Shown: positions 1-14,040, counted from the stretch's first letter. The stretch: 64,000 bases of DNA from Absidia repens (GCA_002105175.1 MCGE01000027.1:200001-264000), one strand, 5' to 3'. Notes: a model not told the origin generated them from the letters alone. Made by a program: numbers and translations.

Positions 1-2484
1 TTTTTTTTTTTTCTGACTGTCCAGCATTGTCTTTTTTCTCATGCATCTACCTCGACCATTTTCAAAACCATTCAATAAATTATTTAATCCCTATTTTTCG
101 GATCCTTGTGTAAAATATATACAGTAAACTGATCGCTGAAGACGACGACTAGCCAAAATCACCTCACATAATCTCCCTTCTTTTGCTACCCATAAACTTC
201 AGCATTCTTTTTCTACACGCGCATGCACTGTACAGTTCAAATATTCCCACAATACAACTTCATCAACATGTTGATTCTCTTTTCATGACGGTGATCACAA
301 TCACTCAATATAGGAGCATAGTTGTTCTCTTCTCTTGATGCCTATGTGGGCAATATGGAAAAATCCACCAAGGGAGAGAACTTCGCAAGACTAAAAAAAA
401 TCAATTCAAATCCCGCCCACGTGAAGGCTTATTTACCTCACTTTATATTTTTTTCGCTTTCCTTTTTTTTCTTTTTTTTTTTTTTCTTTACCATTCGACT
501 GCTCTGAGGTGATGTTGGACTTAGGTTAGTGTCAGGACTAGTTTAGAAGCGTTTTTAGCTCAGGGATTACAAGATCCATGGGGAAACCCTTTCATTTTGG
601 GTGCAGGATTTTGGAACCACTATTAGCTGACTTTTTGGGAGACTTCATTAGTTTAGTTTAGTCTTAGTTTGTCATAGTTTATACCTATATATGAATAAAA
701 TATGTCTCTATTTACTCCCTTCAATAAAAATACCCCATTAGTCTTTCTCATGTCATGTGCAACATATCTACCGTCACCCGTTTTCATTAGTTTTGATTGT
801 TATTGTGCTTCAATAGCAATTGTCTCTTTTAGTCTTCCTCATAACCTGTATAGTATTATATATTAGCTTTTTTTTTTCTTTCATTCTACAATTTTCCCTT
901 TAACTTAGTGTTGACCATTCTTCAGGATTTCTATTAATCCCTCTCATCATTCTTCCTCCATCAGATCGTTTACTTCAAATAACCCCGTGTCTTCAATTTA
1001 GCGTTGCCTATTAGTTATTCTTCAATAAAACATGTCCATTTTATTAATTATACTCTGAACCATTATATATTTAACAATGATTATATTGTAGTTGATTTGT
1101 GAATGTCTATTCAACACTTGTTCCCTATTCACCTGCTATAGCTACTTTTTCCCCTGTGCTCCAGGAACTGGTTCGCAGTCTTACAATCACTTGGTATCAG
1201 AGATAGCTATTTTCCTGCTTGACCAGTCATATAAATAAAGCTAGGTTGTGCTGTGCATGCAACCATCGTAATAAAGTGTTTTGCACTGTTTTCTAGCTTA
1301 TTTATGACTACTTACCTCAAACTATGAAGCTTAGTGACTAGTTAACGCTTCATGGTCAATTAGTCTGAAACGTAAATATATTTCAGCTCTACCATTTACT
1401 TTATTATATTGTCCTCAAAAGCACTGTACCGCCGACGTAACCTTCAGTTAGCCAAACATATTTTATAAACTCAGCTCGTTATTTTTTATTCCACCTTTTA
1501 TTTTGCATGCTGCATAACATAGAAAAAAAAGAAAACCCAAACGCAAAAGATGAAAACTGTTGAAGGATAGGTCTTTAGACAAATAAATATGGGAATGAGC
1601 ATAATGATGATACGTTACTGTCATAGTGTAAATGGCACAACTTGGGAATCGCTACTGTACTACCTTTCAGTATCATCATCAGTTTGAACCTGATCGCCGG
1701 ACAGGTGCAACCCCCATCGGCACGTCATAAGCTTCGGTTTGAAGTGACCTGGGTCTCCTCTTCATCGTGAGCAAAATAGTGTGTATGTTTCGTTCTGTGT
1801 ATCAAATAATTATAATAATAAAAAAGATTATACTGCCCAATTTTAGGAGACAATACGATGCCGAGCAACTTCGTGATTGACTTGATTTTTTTCCCTTGAT
1901 CTATTGACCTTCACGCATAAGCGCAGTGGAATAGTGGACTATTTTTTTCGGAGTCTAAAGGAACGAGATTTCCCAGAAGAATGTTTCTTTGGGTTGCCAA
2001 AAATAAAAATAAAAAAAGCTCATGCAACTTCTATCATGATTTTTTTTTACACTATCGTATCATTATTTGAGCATGAAACTTCTACTTTATGATACATCTT
2101 TTTCTGCCTATGCTTAGTGATCGTAACAATAAAATAACGAAGTATTTATAAAATGTAGTACTGAAACCCCTGTTTTTTGGTGGGGGTTTTTTTTTCCTCT
2201 AATCACTGCCACTGCCATTATAGTTATTGTTTATGTCTCATCAAAAAGATCAGGGAAGCAATGGCGGGATGGTAGAAAAAAAAAAAGTGGTTGTTTCATG
2301 AGTGCAGGGTAAGGTTGAAAAAAATAAACTTCGACAAGGACGGACATTCAATTGTAAAAAATGCGATGAGCTGACTTGCTCGATCACCTGTTTCTTTTTC
2401 TCTATTTTCTTTTTCTTTTTCTTCTTCTTCTTCTTCTTCGTCTTTTATTTATTTCTATTCACAAATTAAACACACCTAAGAACA
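1..2484. other. Intergenic region upstream of phosphofructokinase
   Basis: No gene could be supported here. Positions about 400-1440 are a copy of the dispersed repeat described separately. Positions 2163-2196 hold an AAACCCC/GGGGTTT inverted repeat followed by a T run. The last 100 bases before the phosphofructokinase start are pyrimidine-rich with a run of TTC triplets (about 2417-2440), typical of fungal promoters. Short open frames in this stretch are low-complexity and lack homology that I recognise. Confidence 0.7.
400..1440 (+). repeat. Dispersed repeat, family 1, copy A
   Basis: The copy starts near the CACGTG palindrome at 418-423 (context TCCCGCCCACGTGAAGG), passes through a long T tract, then the conserved core at about 515-700 (GTCAGGACTAGTTTAGAAG, then CATGGGGAAACCCTTTC, then TTAGTTTAGTCTTAGTTTG). 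Its tail from about 690 to 1060 has degenerate units opening with CTTCAATAAA or similar. Sequence shared with copy E continues to about 1400 (CTCTACCATTTAC). The family has no coding capacity. Ends and target duplications could not be fixed by eye. Confidence 0.8.
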
Positions 2485-5545
<3,061 letters not shown>

Positions 5546-6215
5546 TTTTATGTAGGATAGGATTGATTATATATACAATTCCCCATCAATTACAATCCCT
5601 CCGCCCTCTCATTTCTCATTTATCATCTTTTATGTAGATTGAATTATAGTCATTAGACTTTTTATGTACTTTTTTTTTTTTTTGACATGATGTCTTTTAT
5701 GTAGTATTACATGTGAATAAAAACCAAAAACGACAAATGTCTATTTTGTTGTATATGTCATGTATATATATACGAGGTGTCTTTTATATGGATGATTGCT
5801 TAGGATGTATGGATTCACCATATATTTGGGTGTCTTTTTTTTTTTTTTAGTTCAAAAGGAAATATGTTTGATGATTGTGGTAGTGCTATTGCTGTGACTC
5901 GAATCAAAGAAGTGATTAGATTATTATTGGCGCACATATACCGTATATGTATCACTTTGGTCATTGGGAACGAGTTGCTGCAGCGTTGTTGAACAACAAT
6001 AAACCCCGACAATTTTTTATATAGTTTATTTACCTAATTTTCTTTTTTTCTTTTTTTCCCTTCCCTCACTTTAACTTCACGAATTTATTACACTTGTTTT
6101 TATTTTATTTTTCTTTTTTTTTCTTTTTTCAATAAAAGAAAACGGATATCGTCGTATTTATCAGCTTTTGATATCAACAACACCTTCCACTATTCATTGA
6201 CGACCTCCTCACACG
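5546..6215. other. Intergenic: phosphofructokinase 3' end and Kelch/BTB promoter
   Basis: Contains the probable phosphofructokinase 3' UTR and T-rich tracts (about 5670-5683, 5835-5848). A pyrimidine-rich stretch at about 6040-6130 precedes the next start codon. No copy of either dispersed repeat family and no gene seen. Confidence 0.6.
5714..5719 (+). terminator. Poly(A) signal of phosphofructokinase
   Basis: AATAAA lies about 170 bases after the phosphofructokinase stop and is followed by A-rich and T-rich sequence. Assignment rests on motif and position only. Confidence 0.45.
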
Positions 6216-8858
6216 ATGCAAATGCAGTCTATTTCTGGGATCATCACTCAAATTCGCTCTTCCAAGGGAGAGGTGCCACCTCCTCTCGTTGGTCCCTCTG
6301 TTACAATGGCCGGTGATCAATTGCTTGTTTTTGGTGGTCGACTGGTGTCAACAAGGAAAATGACCAACCAACTATTTGTTATGGATGTCAACACTCAGAC
6401 TTGGATTCGCCATATTCCTTCACCCGATTCTGACAAACCACCTACTCCACGCTACTTCCATTCAGCCAGCGTTTACAAAAGGTCTCTTATTATCTTTGGT
6501 GGTATGGGCTACACACGGAAAAAGAATGCTTCAGCAACATCTGGAGCAACATCAGCAACATCAGCAACAATATCAGCGGCAGCAATTACATCCGTGGGCT
6601 CATTAGATGACGATGGAGGTGCCAATCAAAATGGCACTGGACTTTGTGTAGTGGATGATATTAGCATTCTGGATCTGGACACTATGACTTGGCGGCGACC
6701 TATCATACAACCCTCTTTGTTTTCACCAAGACCTCGTTATGCTCATTTGGCCGAAATTGTCGACGACAAATTGGTGGTGATTGGTGGCCAAGACATGAAC
6801 AATAGTTACTTGCCTGAAATGAATCTCTTGGATCTTAAAATATGGGAATGGGTGCAAGTCAAGACATTCGACAAACACGTTGGTGCCTATCGTTCAATCG
6901 CAGTGACAAGTCCACCTGGTACTCGATTACCTGCTGCTGTGAAGGATTCAATGGGTGATGATTCGACAGGGACGAACAATTTGCATCAACAACACACCAC
7001 AATAACACCAGCGGCGACGGATGATGATCATAGCGGCAACAAGAATAGACGGCGCAACTCCTTTTTACGACAACAAGGTCAGTCAGCACCTGCCAACGAA
7101 GAACCAAGTCCAATTTATCTGTATACCAACTACAACTTCACTGATGTCAAACGCGAATTGCAACTGGTGTTTATGCCTTCCACCAACACAAATACACCAG
7201 CAATTGAAGATTGTTCCTCATTTATGACGGGTTCAGCTATGCCTCCTGGACTTCGATTCCCAACTGGTCATACACTGGGGCATCACATGATCTTGGCCGG
7301 TACATATCTATCACCTCAAGCGCAATCGTTTAGTATTTGGTCTTTGAATCTGGGGACTCTGACATGGGCAAGAATTGAAACGGGTACTATCTTTGGAACT
7401 GGATCCTGGAACCGTGGGGTACTGCATGAAGGGTCAAATCGATTCTTGGTATTTGGCAATCAGCAACGTAGTCTTCTGGAAGATTATAATCATCGCCAAA
7501 CAAACTTTGAACATATGGCTGTGGTGGATTTGGAAGCATTCGGCGTCTATCAATTACCAAGAGTTACCTGCTCAACTCTAGCACAAGAAATGGGCCTGTC
7601 TCTTTTGAATGAACCTGCTGTCTCTGACTTCTTCATTGTCACTCGTGAAAACCAAAGTATTCCAATCAATTCCGCCGTTTTGGCTCAACGATGGCCCTAT
7701 TTTGCTGACCTTATGGAAACGAACAAGATTCAACCAAAATCAACTTCTAGTGGCGACAACCATGTTATTGACGGTAGTGTGGATCCAGCAACAAAAATCA
7801 CCAACGATGACAACAAAGACAACAACCAAAGTGCGATATTGAAAAGTCACAGCATGCTCTTCCCTTACTCATATCCTGTTGTGATTGCCCTGCTGCAGTT
7901 TATTTACACGGACAATCTTTTGACGGCACAGCAATACCAACCACACATTCTTGCTCAACTGCTTCTTTTATCGGATATGTATGATCTACCACGACTCCGG
8001 ATTCTGACCACGCATGCTTTACACCAAATGCTCAATATGTCAACCGCACCCTTGATTTTTGAAACGGCAGCACTCTCACACCAAACAAGTCTACAAATCC
8101 GCGCTTTGAAGATGATGATTGCAGCCAAAAAAATGATCCAACAACAACAGATGATCCAAGCTGGAATCAATATGGACGCCAACAATACGAATCAATCAAC
8201 TTTACCAATGTCGACCAGCTCATCTGCTCCTACAATGGCTGGCGGAAGTAGTGGCGGTGGCATCAGTCCGGGTACAATGTCTCCATCTGCATCATTACCG
8301 TCTAATGGCGACCCCACCTCTGGCCGACAACAACAGCAACGAGATCTCTTAGCATCGCGTCGATCCCCACCAGTACAACAACAGCACTCACCAAACATGT
8401 CACCTCAGAACTCACGTTATGATCGCTACACATCACCAACCCCTGATTCTCATCCACATTCTCAATCCCATCAGCAACTTCATCAACAGCTACAGCAACA
8501 TCAACAACATCCAAACAGTCCTTTACATGGTGGTCGATTCAACACTTCAACACCTGGCCCTGGAACCACATCACCTGGAGTCACTTCACCTGGATTACCG
8601 TCAGTAACGTCTCCAGGCCACCGCTATTCTTCATCAATGAGCAACAACATCATGTCTCCTCCGATGTCGGCAAACTCTCTTGCTAATGGTGGTATGAATA
8701 CCGGTGCTGGTAGCCGTGTCTTAGGCATGAGCCCTCCTTCCACTCCTCGACAATACGCTACAGATACCATCAACGCCCAACAACAAGAAAGACTTCGCGG
8801 GAAAAAGGACAAGAAAAAAGGAACTGGTATGGCCTTCTTTGGTAGCAAAATATTTTAG
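6216..8858 (+). CDS. Kelch-repeat and BTB domain protein with Pro/Ser/Gln-rich tail
   Basis: Intronless, 880 residues. The first ~430 residues carry Kelch-type beta-propeller repeats (GDQLLVFGGRLVS, SLIIFGGMGY, DDKLVVIGGQD, NRFLVFGNQ), with low-complexity Ala/Thr/Ser insertions between blades. A BTB/POZ fold follows at about 470-605 (SDFFIVTRENQSIPINSAVL, then FPYSYPVVIALLQFIYTDNL). The tail (about 640-860) is rich in Ser, Pro, Gln and Asn and has repeated TSPG motifs, then a basic stretch GKKDKKKG near the C-terminus. Kelch-BTB proteins commonly act as cullin-3 adaptors. The order resembles LZTR1 and S. pombe Ral2-like proteins that act on Ras signalling; this is inferred from architecture only. 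The start at 6216 is the first ATG after a pyrimidine-rich leader, and a second in-frame Met is two codons on. Confidence 0.88.
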   Translation: MQMQSISGIITQIRSSKGEVPPPLVGPSVTMAGDQLLVFGGRLVSTRKMTNQLFVMDVNTQTWIRHIPSPDSDKPPTPRYFHSASVYKRSLIIFGGMGYTRKKNASATSGATSATSATISAAAITSVGSLDDDGGANQNGTGLCVVDDISILDLDTMTWRRPIIQPSLFSPRPRYAHLAEIVDDKLVVIGGQDMNNSYLPEMNLLDLKIWEWVQVKTFDKHVGAYRSIAVTSPPGTRLPAAVKDSMGDDSTGTNNLHQQHTTITPAATDDDHSGNKNRRRNSFLRQQGQSAPANEEPSPIYLYTNYNFTDVKRELQLVFMPSTNTNTPAIEDCSSFMTGSAMPPGLRFPTGHTLGHHMILAGTYLSPQAQSFSIWSLNLGTLTWARIETGTIFGTGSWNRGVLHEGSNRFLVFGNQQRSLLEDYNHRQTNFEHMAVVDLEAFGVYQLPRVTCSTLAQEMGLSLLNEPAVSDFFIVTRENQSIPINSAVLAQRWPYFADLMETNKIQPKSTSSGDNHVIDGSVDPATKITNDDNKDNNQSAILKSHSMLFPYSYPVVIALLQFIYTDNLLTAQQYQPHILAQLLLLSDMYDLPRLRILTTHALHQMLNMSTAPLIFETAALSHQTSLQIRALKMMIAAKKMIQQQQMIQAGINMDANNTNQSTLPMSTSSSAPTMAGGSSGGGISPGTMSPSASLPSNGDPTSGRQQQQRDLLASRRSPPVQQQHSPNMSPQNSRYDRYTSPTPDSHPHSQSHQQLHQQLQQHQQHPNSPLHGGRFNTSTPGPGTTSPGVTSPGLPSVTSPGHRYSSSMSNNIMSPPMSANSLANGGMNTGAGSRVLGMSPPSTPRQYATDTINAQQQERLRGKKDKKKGTGMAFFGSKIF

Positions 8859-9476
8859 TTTAGTGTAGTTTAGATCTCTCTCTCTCTCTTTTTCTCCTTT
8901 CCCTTAGTTTATTGTATTTTATGTGATATGTTTGTGTATCTTTTTTTTTTTGTGATGACCCTTACTATTATTGTTATTTCCATTATCAGCTTTAGTGTTA
9001 TTCCTTATTATTGTTTATTCTTATTATTGTATCCATTATCTTCATACATTATCATCGTTGTCTTCATTTCTTTTACAAATAAAAAAAAATCGTTTTTGTC
9101 TTACATGAAGTTGTGTCTCAATGGATAGGTTAGTGCTATCATATATTTCTTATTTCTTGTTCCGAATCTTGAATATATCGATGCAAATCATATTTCTATA
9201 GTTTATCACCCCCTACCTTCTTCCCTACCAAATATAAAAATCATTATTTTTGTTTTTATTGTGTATTACATAAAATTCATGGCTCAAATGAAGTGAAATG
9301 TGATCGGGATCATGACACGCTGTGCTATTAATAAATCACCTTTATACACACTAACTGCCAAAATCGGAAAGAGGAATCAAACCTGAAACGCCGCTGTATC
9401 ACTAAGGTGTCGCAGCTTCGATCAAGTCTTTAAAAAGTAGAGAAAAAAAAAATCATTAACCACATCCAACAAAAAG
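8859..9476. other. Intergenic: Kelch/BTB 3' end and GST promoter
   Basis: Includes a T-rich 3' UTR with an AATAAA at about 9078-9083. A tRNA-like B-box sequence occurs on the minus strand at about 9376-9390 but does not fold as a tRNA. No gene seen. Confidence 0.55.
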
Positions 9477-10297
9477 ATGATATTTGAATCAGTGACACTT
9501 CATTATTTTGATTATCTCCCTGGGAAAAAAAGTAATACAGTAATATCAACACACTGTCTTGAAAAAAAAAAAAAAAAAAAAAAAAAAAGGTTTAACTGTA
9601 TTTCTTTTGTTTTGTGATAAATTAGAAACAGCCGCCTTGGGGGAGAATATCCATTTGCTATTGAAAGACGCGGGTCTCCAATACACCTATATTCGACACA
9701 AAAACAACGAATGGCCAGAAATCAGGCAAGATATGATTGAGAATAAGAAAATATTTTCTCCCACCATGCCTTTTGTTGAAGTTGATGGCTTTGCGTTCAA
9801 CAAAACAGCACCAGCTATGCGTTACTTGAGTAAAAAATTAGGTAAAGTTGATCCACACGACAACTCTATTTTAATTCTTAAGTTATGTTGCACTCAATGC
9901 CTCTTTTTTTTTTTTTTTTTACGCGATGGGTGGACAGGAAAGTATGGCGGCAAAAATGAAGAAGAAGAATACACATTAGATGCGATCGCCGATTGTACGC
10001 ATGATTATTGGCGTGCTATCCTTCCTGTCTTTTTTGCAACAGATGAAGCTATTTTAAATGAGCACATGGAAAAGACAACACTCAAATATTTGGATATATT
10101 CGAGCGTGCGTTTGCTGCCGATCCTTCGGGTCCTTATATTCTCGGCCTCGAGGTAATACAAAAAAAAAAACGCAATTGACGGAGATGACAAATGTATCTG
10201 TTAACATTGACACTATGTGTATTACGATAGTTGTCTTATGCTGACATCCTTGTTTACCATGTTCTTGATGATGATAATGCTCTTGGAAAGGCAAAGG

Positions 10298-10328
<31 letters not shown>

Positions 10329-10477
10329 AGCCATTGTCCGTATGTATAAATTTTTCCTTTTTTTTTTTACGAATAATATTTCTTAAATAGGAGTATCCCC
10401 ATCTTGCAGCGTTCATCGAATCGTTCACGCTTCGTCCTAACCTTGTAGATTACTTCAACACCCTCGCTTCCTCTTAG
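9477..10477 (+). CDS. Glutathione S-transferase, sigma/prostaglandin-D-synthase-like
   Basis: Conjugates glutathione to electrophiles; cytosolic detoxification. Five exons keep phase: 9477-9531, 9626-9841, 9938-10152, 10231-10296 and 10391-10477, giving 212 residues, normal for the family. The N-terminal thioredoxin-fold has the expected catalytic Tyr10 in TLHYFDYLPG, a helix TAALGENIHLLLK and the cis-Pro67 segment SPTMPFVEVDG, followed by KTAPAMRYLSKKLG. The helical C-terminal domain runs from about residue 90 (YTLDAIADCTHDYW) to the end (FIESFTLRPNLVDYF). Exon 1 is short and was found by matching the first beta strand. Intron 1 carries a run of about 26 A bases and intron 4 another, so their lengths in the assembly may be unreliable. 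It is transcribed in the same direction as the Kelch gene. Confidence 0.9.
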
Positions 10478-10744
10478 TTTAGTAATCATGATTAATTATA
10501 AAACAGTAAACACTCCGACCTTACTCTTACATATTGGGGATATTATAGGTTTACTGGGAATCCGGGAGGTGAAGGGGGAGGGGTTTATTTGCACTTTGGT
10601 CGGAAGCCCCACTCAATTGAAAAAACAGATGGACTATTTACACTCCGCTCACATGAATTTCTATTTGACTTAATTTTTATCTCCGTGTTTTTTCTACCTC
10701 TCTCTTTTGCTTCCTTTTTTTTTTTTTTTTTTTTAGAGCATCTT

Positions 10745-10990
10745 TCTTGAAACCTCCAATGAGGTGATGGGCGATCTTGGATTAGAGGTTAGAACTTGAA
10801 TCAGGGGCATTTGAAAAATGCAAATCAAACTTACATGGGGAAACGCTTTCAGTTTGGATCTGTGGTTTGTAGCCGCCATTAGATTAGAATCAGTTTTAAA
10901 ATAGTGTCAACGAACCTTTATTAGTTTAGATTAGTGGCAGTTGCTATTGTTTATATCACTATATCAATAAAATATCTCTTGTGTTTTTAA
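10745..10990 (+). repeat. Dispersed repeat, family 1, diverged subfamily
   Basis: Shares GATCTTGGATTAGAGGTTAG, ACATGGGGAAACGCTTTCA and a TATCAATAAAATATCTCTTG tail with family 1. It matches most closely the fragments at 26890-27115 and 24485-24680, which share AGAACTTGAAT(T/C)AGGGGC, so a second subfamily exists. Confidence 0.7.
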
Positions 10991-11159
10991 AATCAATCTC
11001 TCAATCATTGAGTTTGTCCTCCCGAATAAAAAAATCCCAATTGTGTATGTGTGTGTGTGTGTGAATAAAGAAAAAAGATTTCAGTATATTAACCGACTTC
11101 TCCCAGACGCCATGCTTAGCTCCCCGTATGATTGATATTTTTTAGTACGTATGGAAAAA

Positions 11160-11310
11160 GCAGGTGTATGTGTACAGAGCCTGCAGCTCGTTGAGTTTTT
11201 TTTTTTTTTATTTTTTATTTCTTATTTTTTATTTTTTGTCGTTTCCGCCGTTTCGCACTTAAATTGACATACGTTTGGCACCCAATGTAGATACTCAGCG
11301 CTCGACAGCG
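11160..11310 (+). repeat. Weak fragment of GC-rich SINE-like family 2
   Basis: Shares the order CCGCCGTTTCGCAC ... CTCAGCGCTCGAC with the better copies at 26338-26665, but with many changes. Assignment is tentative. Confidence 0.35.
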
Positions 11311-12069
11311 GTTTGAGATGATGAAAGTAGTTTAGTTAAAGTTATATTAGCTGTACTTCTTGGGGAGAATTTTTGTTTTTATTTACAATACACTTTTTGA
11401 TTCCCTGCTTGAGGATTTTAAAACTTTTCTTTATTCACTGTGACGCTCACATCAAAATTAAACACTAGTATAGACACACTACTGTATGAAAACAAAATGA
11501 ATTTTTTTCCCTCCCTCAAGGCGTCAGTAAACTTCCTGTTTCCCACCTCGTTCGCATTAATTGATTCATTTATAGCCCATAACTTGATTGATAGCAAATC
11601 TTGATATCAACTAAATACACATATTATGTTATTCACCCCAGCCTATATCACTAATTCACCAGAGGCAAAAAAAAAAAAAAAAAAAAAAAATCCTATTGAG
11701 GTCTCTGACCACTTGTGTAAGTTTTCTGCCCCAACCCATGCCATCACCCAACATCGAATTTCACGTACTATGTAGTAATTCAAAATGGATCATTATAATA
11801 CTGTATTAACCGCCTGTCTTCCCATATCTCCGTGCCTCTTTTTCCAACTCCACAGATTAAGCGCCCTTATAACAATTTCCTTTTTTCTTTTGCCTTTTCG
11901 CCCAGGGACCTCCAAGGTACATACTTTTTTGATGTATAATTAGAGGGTCAAATTCATAATACATAATAAAAAAGCAAAAAAATCATTTCATTATTTCAAT
12001 AATATGAACGCATATATATAAAAAAGAAAACATCTAAGAGATTGAATCATACTAAGCTAATAAGCTAAT

Positions 12070-13705
12070 CTAAGGCACGAGTTGTTCGAAACGCTGACCA
12101 GAATAACCATGCCCACGCCTGTCTTGATTTTGATTTCTATCATGTTCATTTTCTTGCGGATGGTACACAGGAGGAGGGACAATATTGTATAGAGTGGCAC
12201 CGATGATCACCAAGCAGTAAGCCAACGGATAAAATGGAGGCATCTATTACGGGCATTCATAAATATATTTAGGTAAGTAATAACCATGTATGTGGAATTA
12301 ATTTTTCAATACCTTTGCGTCCAAAAATACCAACCCAATTAGGAGAGAGTAAAAATTGCTTGTCACCAAACTCATGCCAACGAAGATGGCGCCCGCCAAA
12401 CGATAAATGGTTGGAATCAATGAATACATGATGAATAGACACAAGACGTAAACTAGAACTAGAGTAACTAAAAATAATGTATAAAAAAGTCAAAAACATC
12501 AAGTGACATTATATGTACCTTCCTCATCCTGAATAGCACCAAATTGGGGTTTTGCTTTCTTACCATTGTGCCTTGACCAGTTTATCGATGTTAATGTATC
12601 GTATTCAAAGAGCCATCTATCATACATATATACATACACATAAAACGTAAAGTGAATATAAATTCAATCAAGTTCTTGTGCTCCTCTTCTTTATATCTAC
12701 CCACTTACGCCAGCACACCATTTTGAATCATACCAGTCAATCCAATTCGATATAAAAAATCTTGGGAGGTAGAATAATGGACCAAGTATTCTTCTGTCAC
12801 ATTGCTAATTGCGTACAAAGTTGCACTGATAAGCTATCATACAAAAAAAAAAAAAATACCAATGCAATTAGTAGAGAATTTCATCGGCATACGTTCCAAC
12901 AACTGAACCTTACACAGATAATATCACCCAACCAACTATGGGTCAGAGGGAATGAAGAATCACCATCATGATTGTCAGGATTGCTAGCTGTCACTATCAT
13001 ATCTCCCCAAATAAGGAACCCCAGTCCAACCAAGCCAAGAACGACCCCGATAAAATGCGCCGGCTGATATCTTGTTTTCAGTAATACTACTGAAAGCATC
13101 ATGATACAAGGGAGAGTCCACGACGAGATAATCAATGCTGAGAGTACTGAAGTGTTCCTAAAAGCTGTCACTGCAAGTACATTTGCTATATCCCCATCCA
13201 TACACACACACACACACACACATACCAAAGTCTAGTTAGTTTTGTTCACATCAAGTACCTGTGTTTTTTGAAAATATACCTTGGACGTCTACGATAGAAA
13301 ATAAAACAACTATGAAGAAACGCATTAATCACAATGTATTCAAAACGTCAGTATTCTTTTACCTAGAAGAAGATGATATGGCGATTGGCTTTTATTTAAA
13401 GTTCTGTAATTCTGCTGTCCGTCATAGGAAAACCGCTCCTGTCGCTGTGACAGCAAAGCTGATCCTGCATGTTGCTTGCGCGTTGAAGGCAAATGAGTTG
13501 CTTTTTTATAGTTGTAATATTTCCAGGACCCAAACGTCAGCGCCAATAAGAAATACATGCATGTGTTTTGAGTAAAGGGGATGTTGACGTGGTGCTGTTG
13601 CCAAAGTGCTGAGGAAGCCGAACTGGTTCCAGTGATGCATAATGAGACGAGTTGACCGAGACAGATCGGCCATATCCGTAGTTTATTAAAATAGCCAAGA
13701 ATCAT
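12070..13705 (-). CDS. SLC35F1/F2-like membrane transporter (DMT superfamily)
   Basis: Multi-pass membrane protein of the SLC35F (DUF914) family, related to nucleotide-sugar and EamA transporters; substrate unknown. Seven exons on the minus strand keep phase: 13363-13705, 13280-13309, 12914-13185, 12709-12833, 12519-12616, 12313-12458 and 12070-12243, giving 395 residues. Family landmarks are the N-terminal helix IWPICLGQLVSLCITGTSS, DVQANVLAVTAFRNTSVLS, LKTRYQPAHFIGVVLGLVG, the YAISNVTEEYLV segment and VTSNFYSLLIGLVF. A hydrophilic tail ends the protein. Exon 2 is only 30 bp. Intron 2 contains a CA repeat at 13202-13222. The start at 13705 is the first Met consistent with family length; an upstream hydrophobic extension is encoded by A/T-rich low-complexity DNA and was not used. 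Confidence 0.88.
13202..13222. repeat. CA microsatellite in SLC35F-like intron 2
   Basis: About ten CA dinucleotides lie inside the second intron, close to its 3' splice site on the minus strand. Confidence 0.9.
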
Positions 13706-14040
13706 CCCACAATAATGTCCAATGTGATCATAATAAAAAAAAGAAAAAGAAATGAAAAAAGAATACAAAGGAAAAATATAAAAAGGAAAGAAAAACAGGG
13801 GACAAAAGAAAAAAAAAGGCACGGGGTTCTAAACCGAACGTTTGCGCTTGGTTCAAATTCAAAAAAAAAAAAAAAAAAAAAAAATCACAGGGCACATACA
13901 CATCATAATATCAAATAGTAATAATAAAGACGGTTTTTTTTTTTGTTTTTATTTATTCAAATCATCGTCACCATCATCCGAAGACAAATCTAAACTACAT
14001 GTCCCTCATATCACTCCAGATTTTTTTTTATCCTTTCCAT

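Larger units (their letters stand above)
10478..12069. other. Intergenic between convergent GST and SLC35F genes
   Basis: Contains a diverged family 1 repeat (10745-10990), a GT microsatellite (about 11042-11063), a weak GC-rich SINE-like fragment (about 11160-11310) and an A-run near 11667-11690. Open frames at 10488-10673 overlap the start of this gap but have no recognisable domain. No gene seen. Confidence 0.6.

Noticed and set aside
9360..9430. Possible tRNA or pol III promoter on the minus strand
   Set aside because: GGTTTGATTCC resembles a B box, but the flanking sequence does not form an acceptor, D or anticodon stem of correct size.
13706..13822. N-terminal extension of the SLC35F-like protein
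   Set aside because: It is a Phe/Ser/Tyr stretch encoded by purine/pyrimidine low-complexity DNA and starts before a normal-length family N-terminus.
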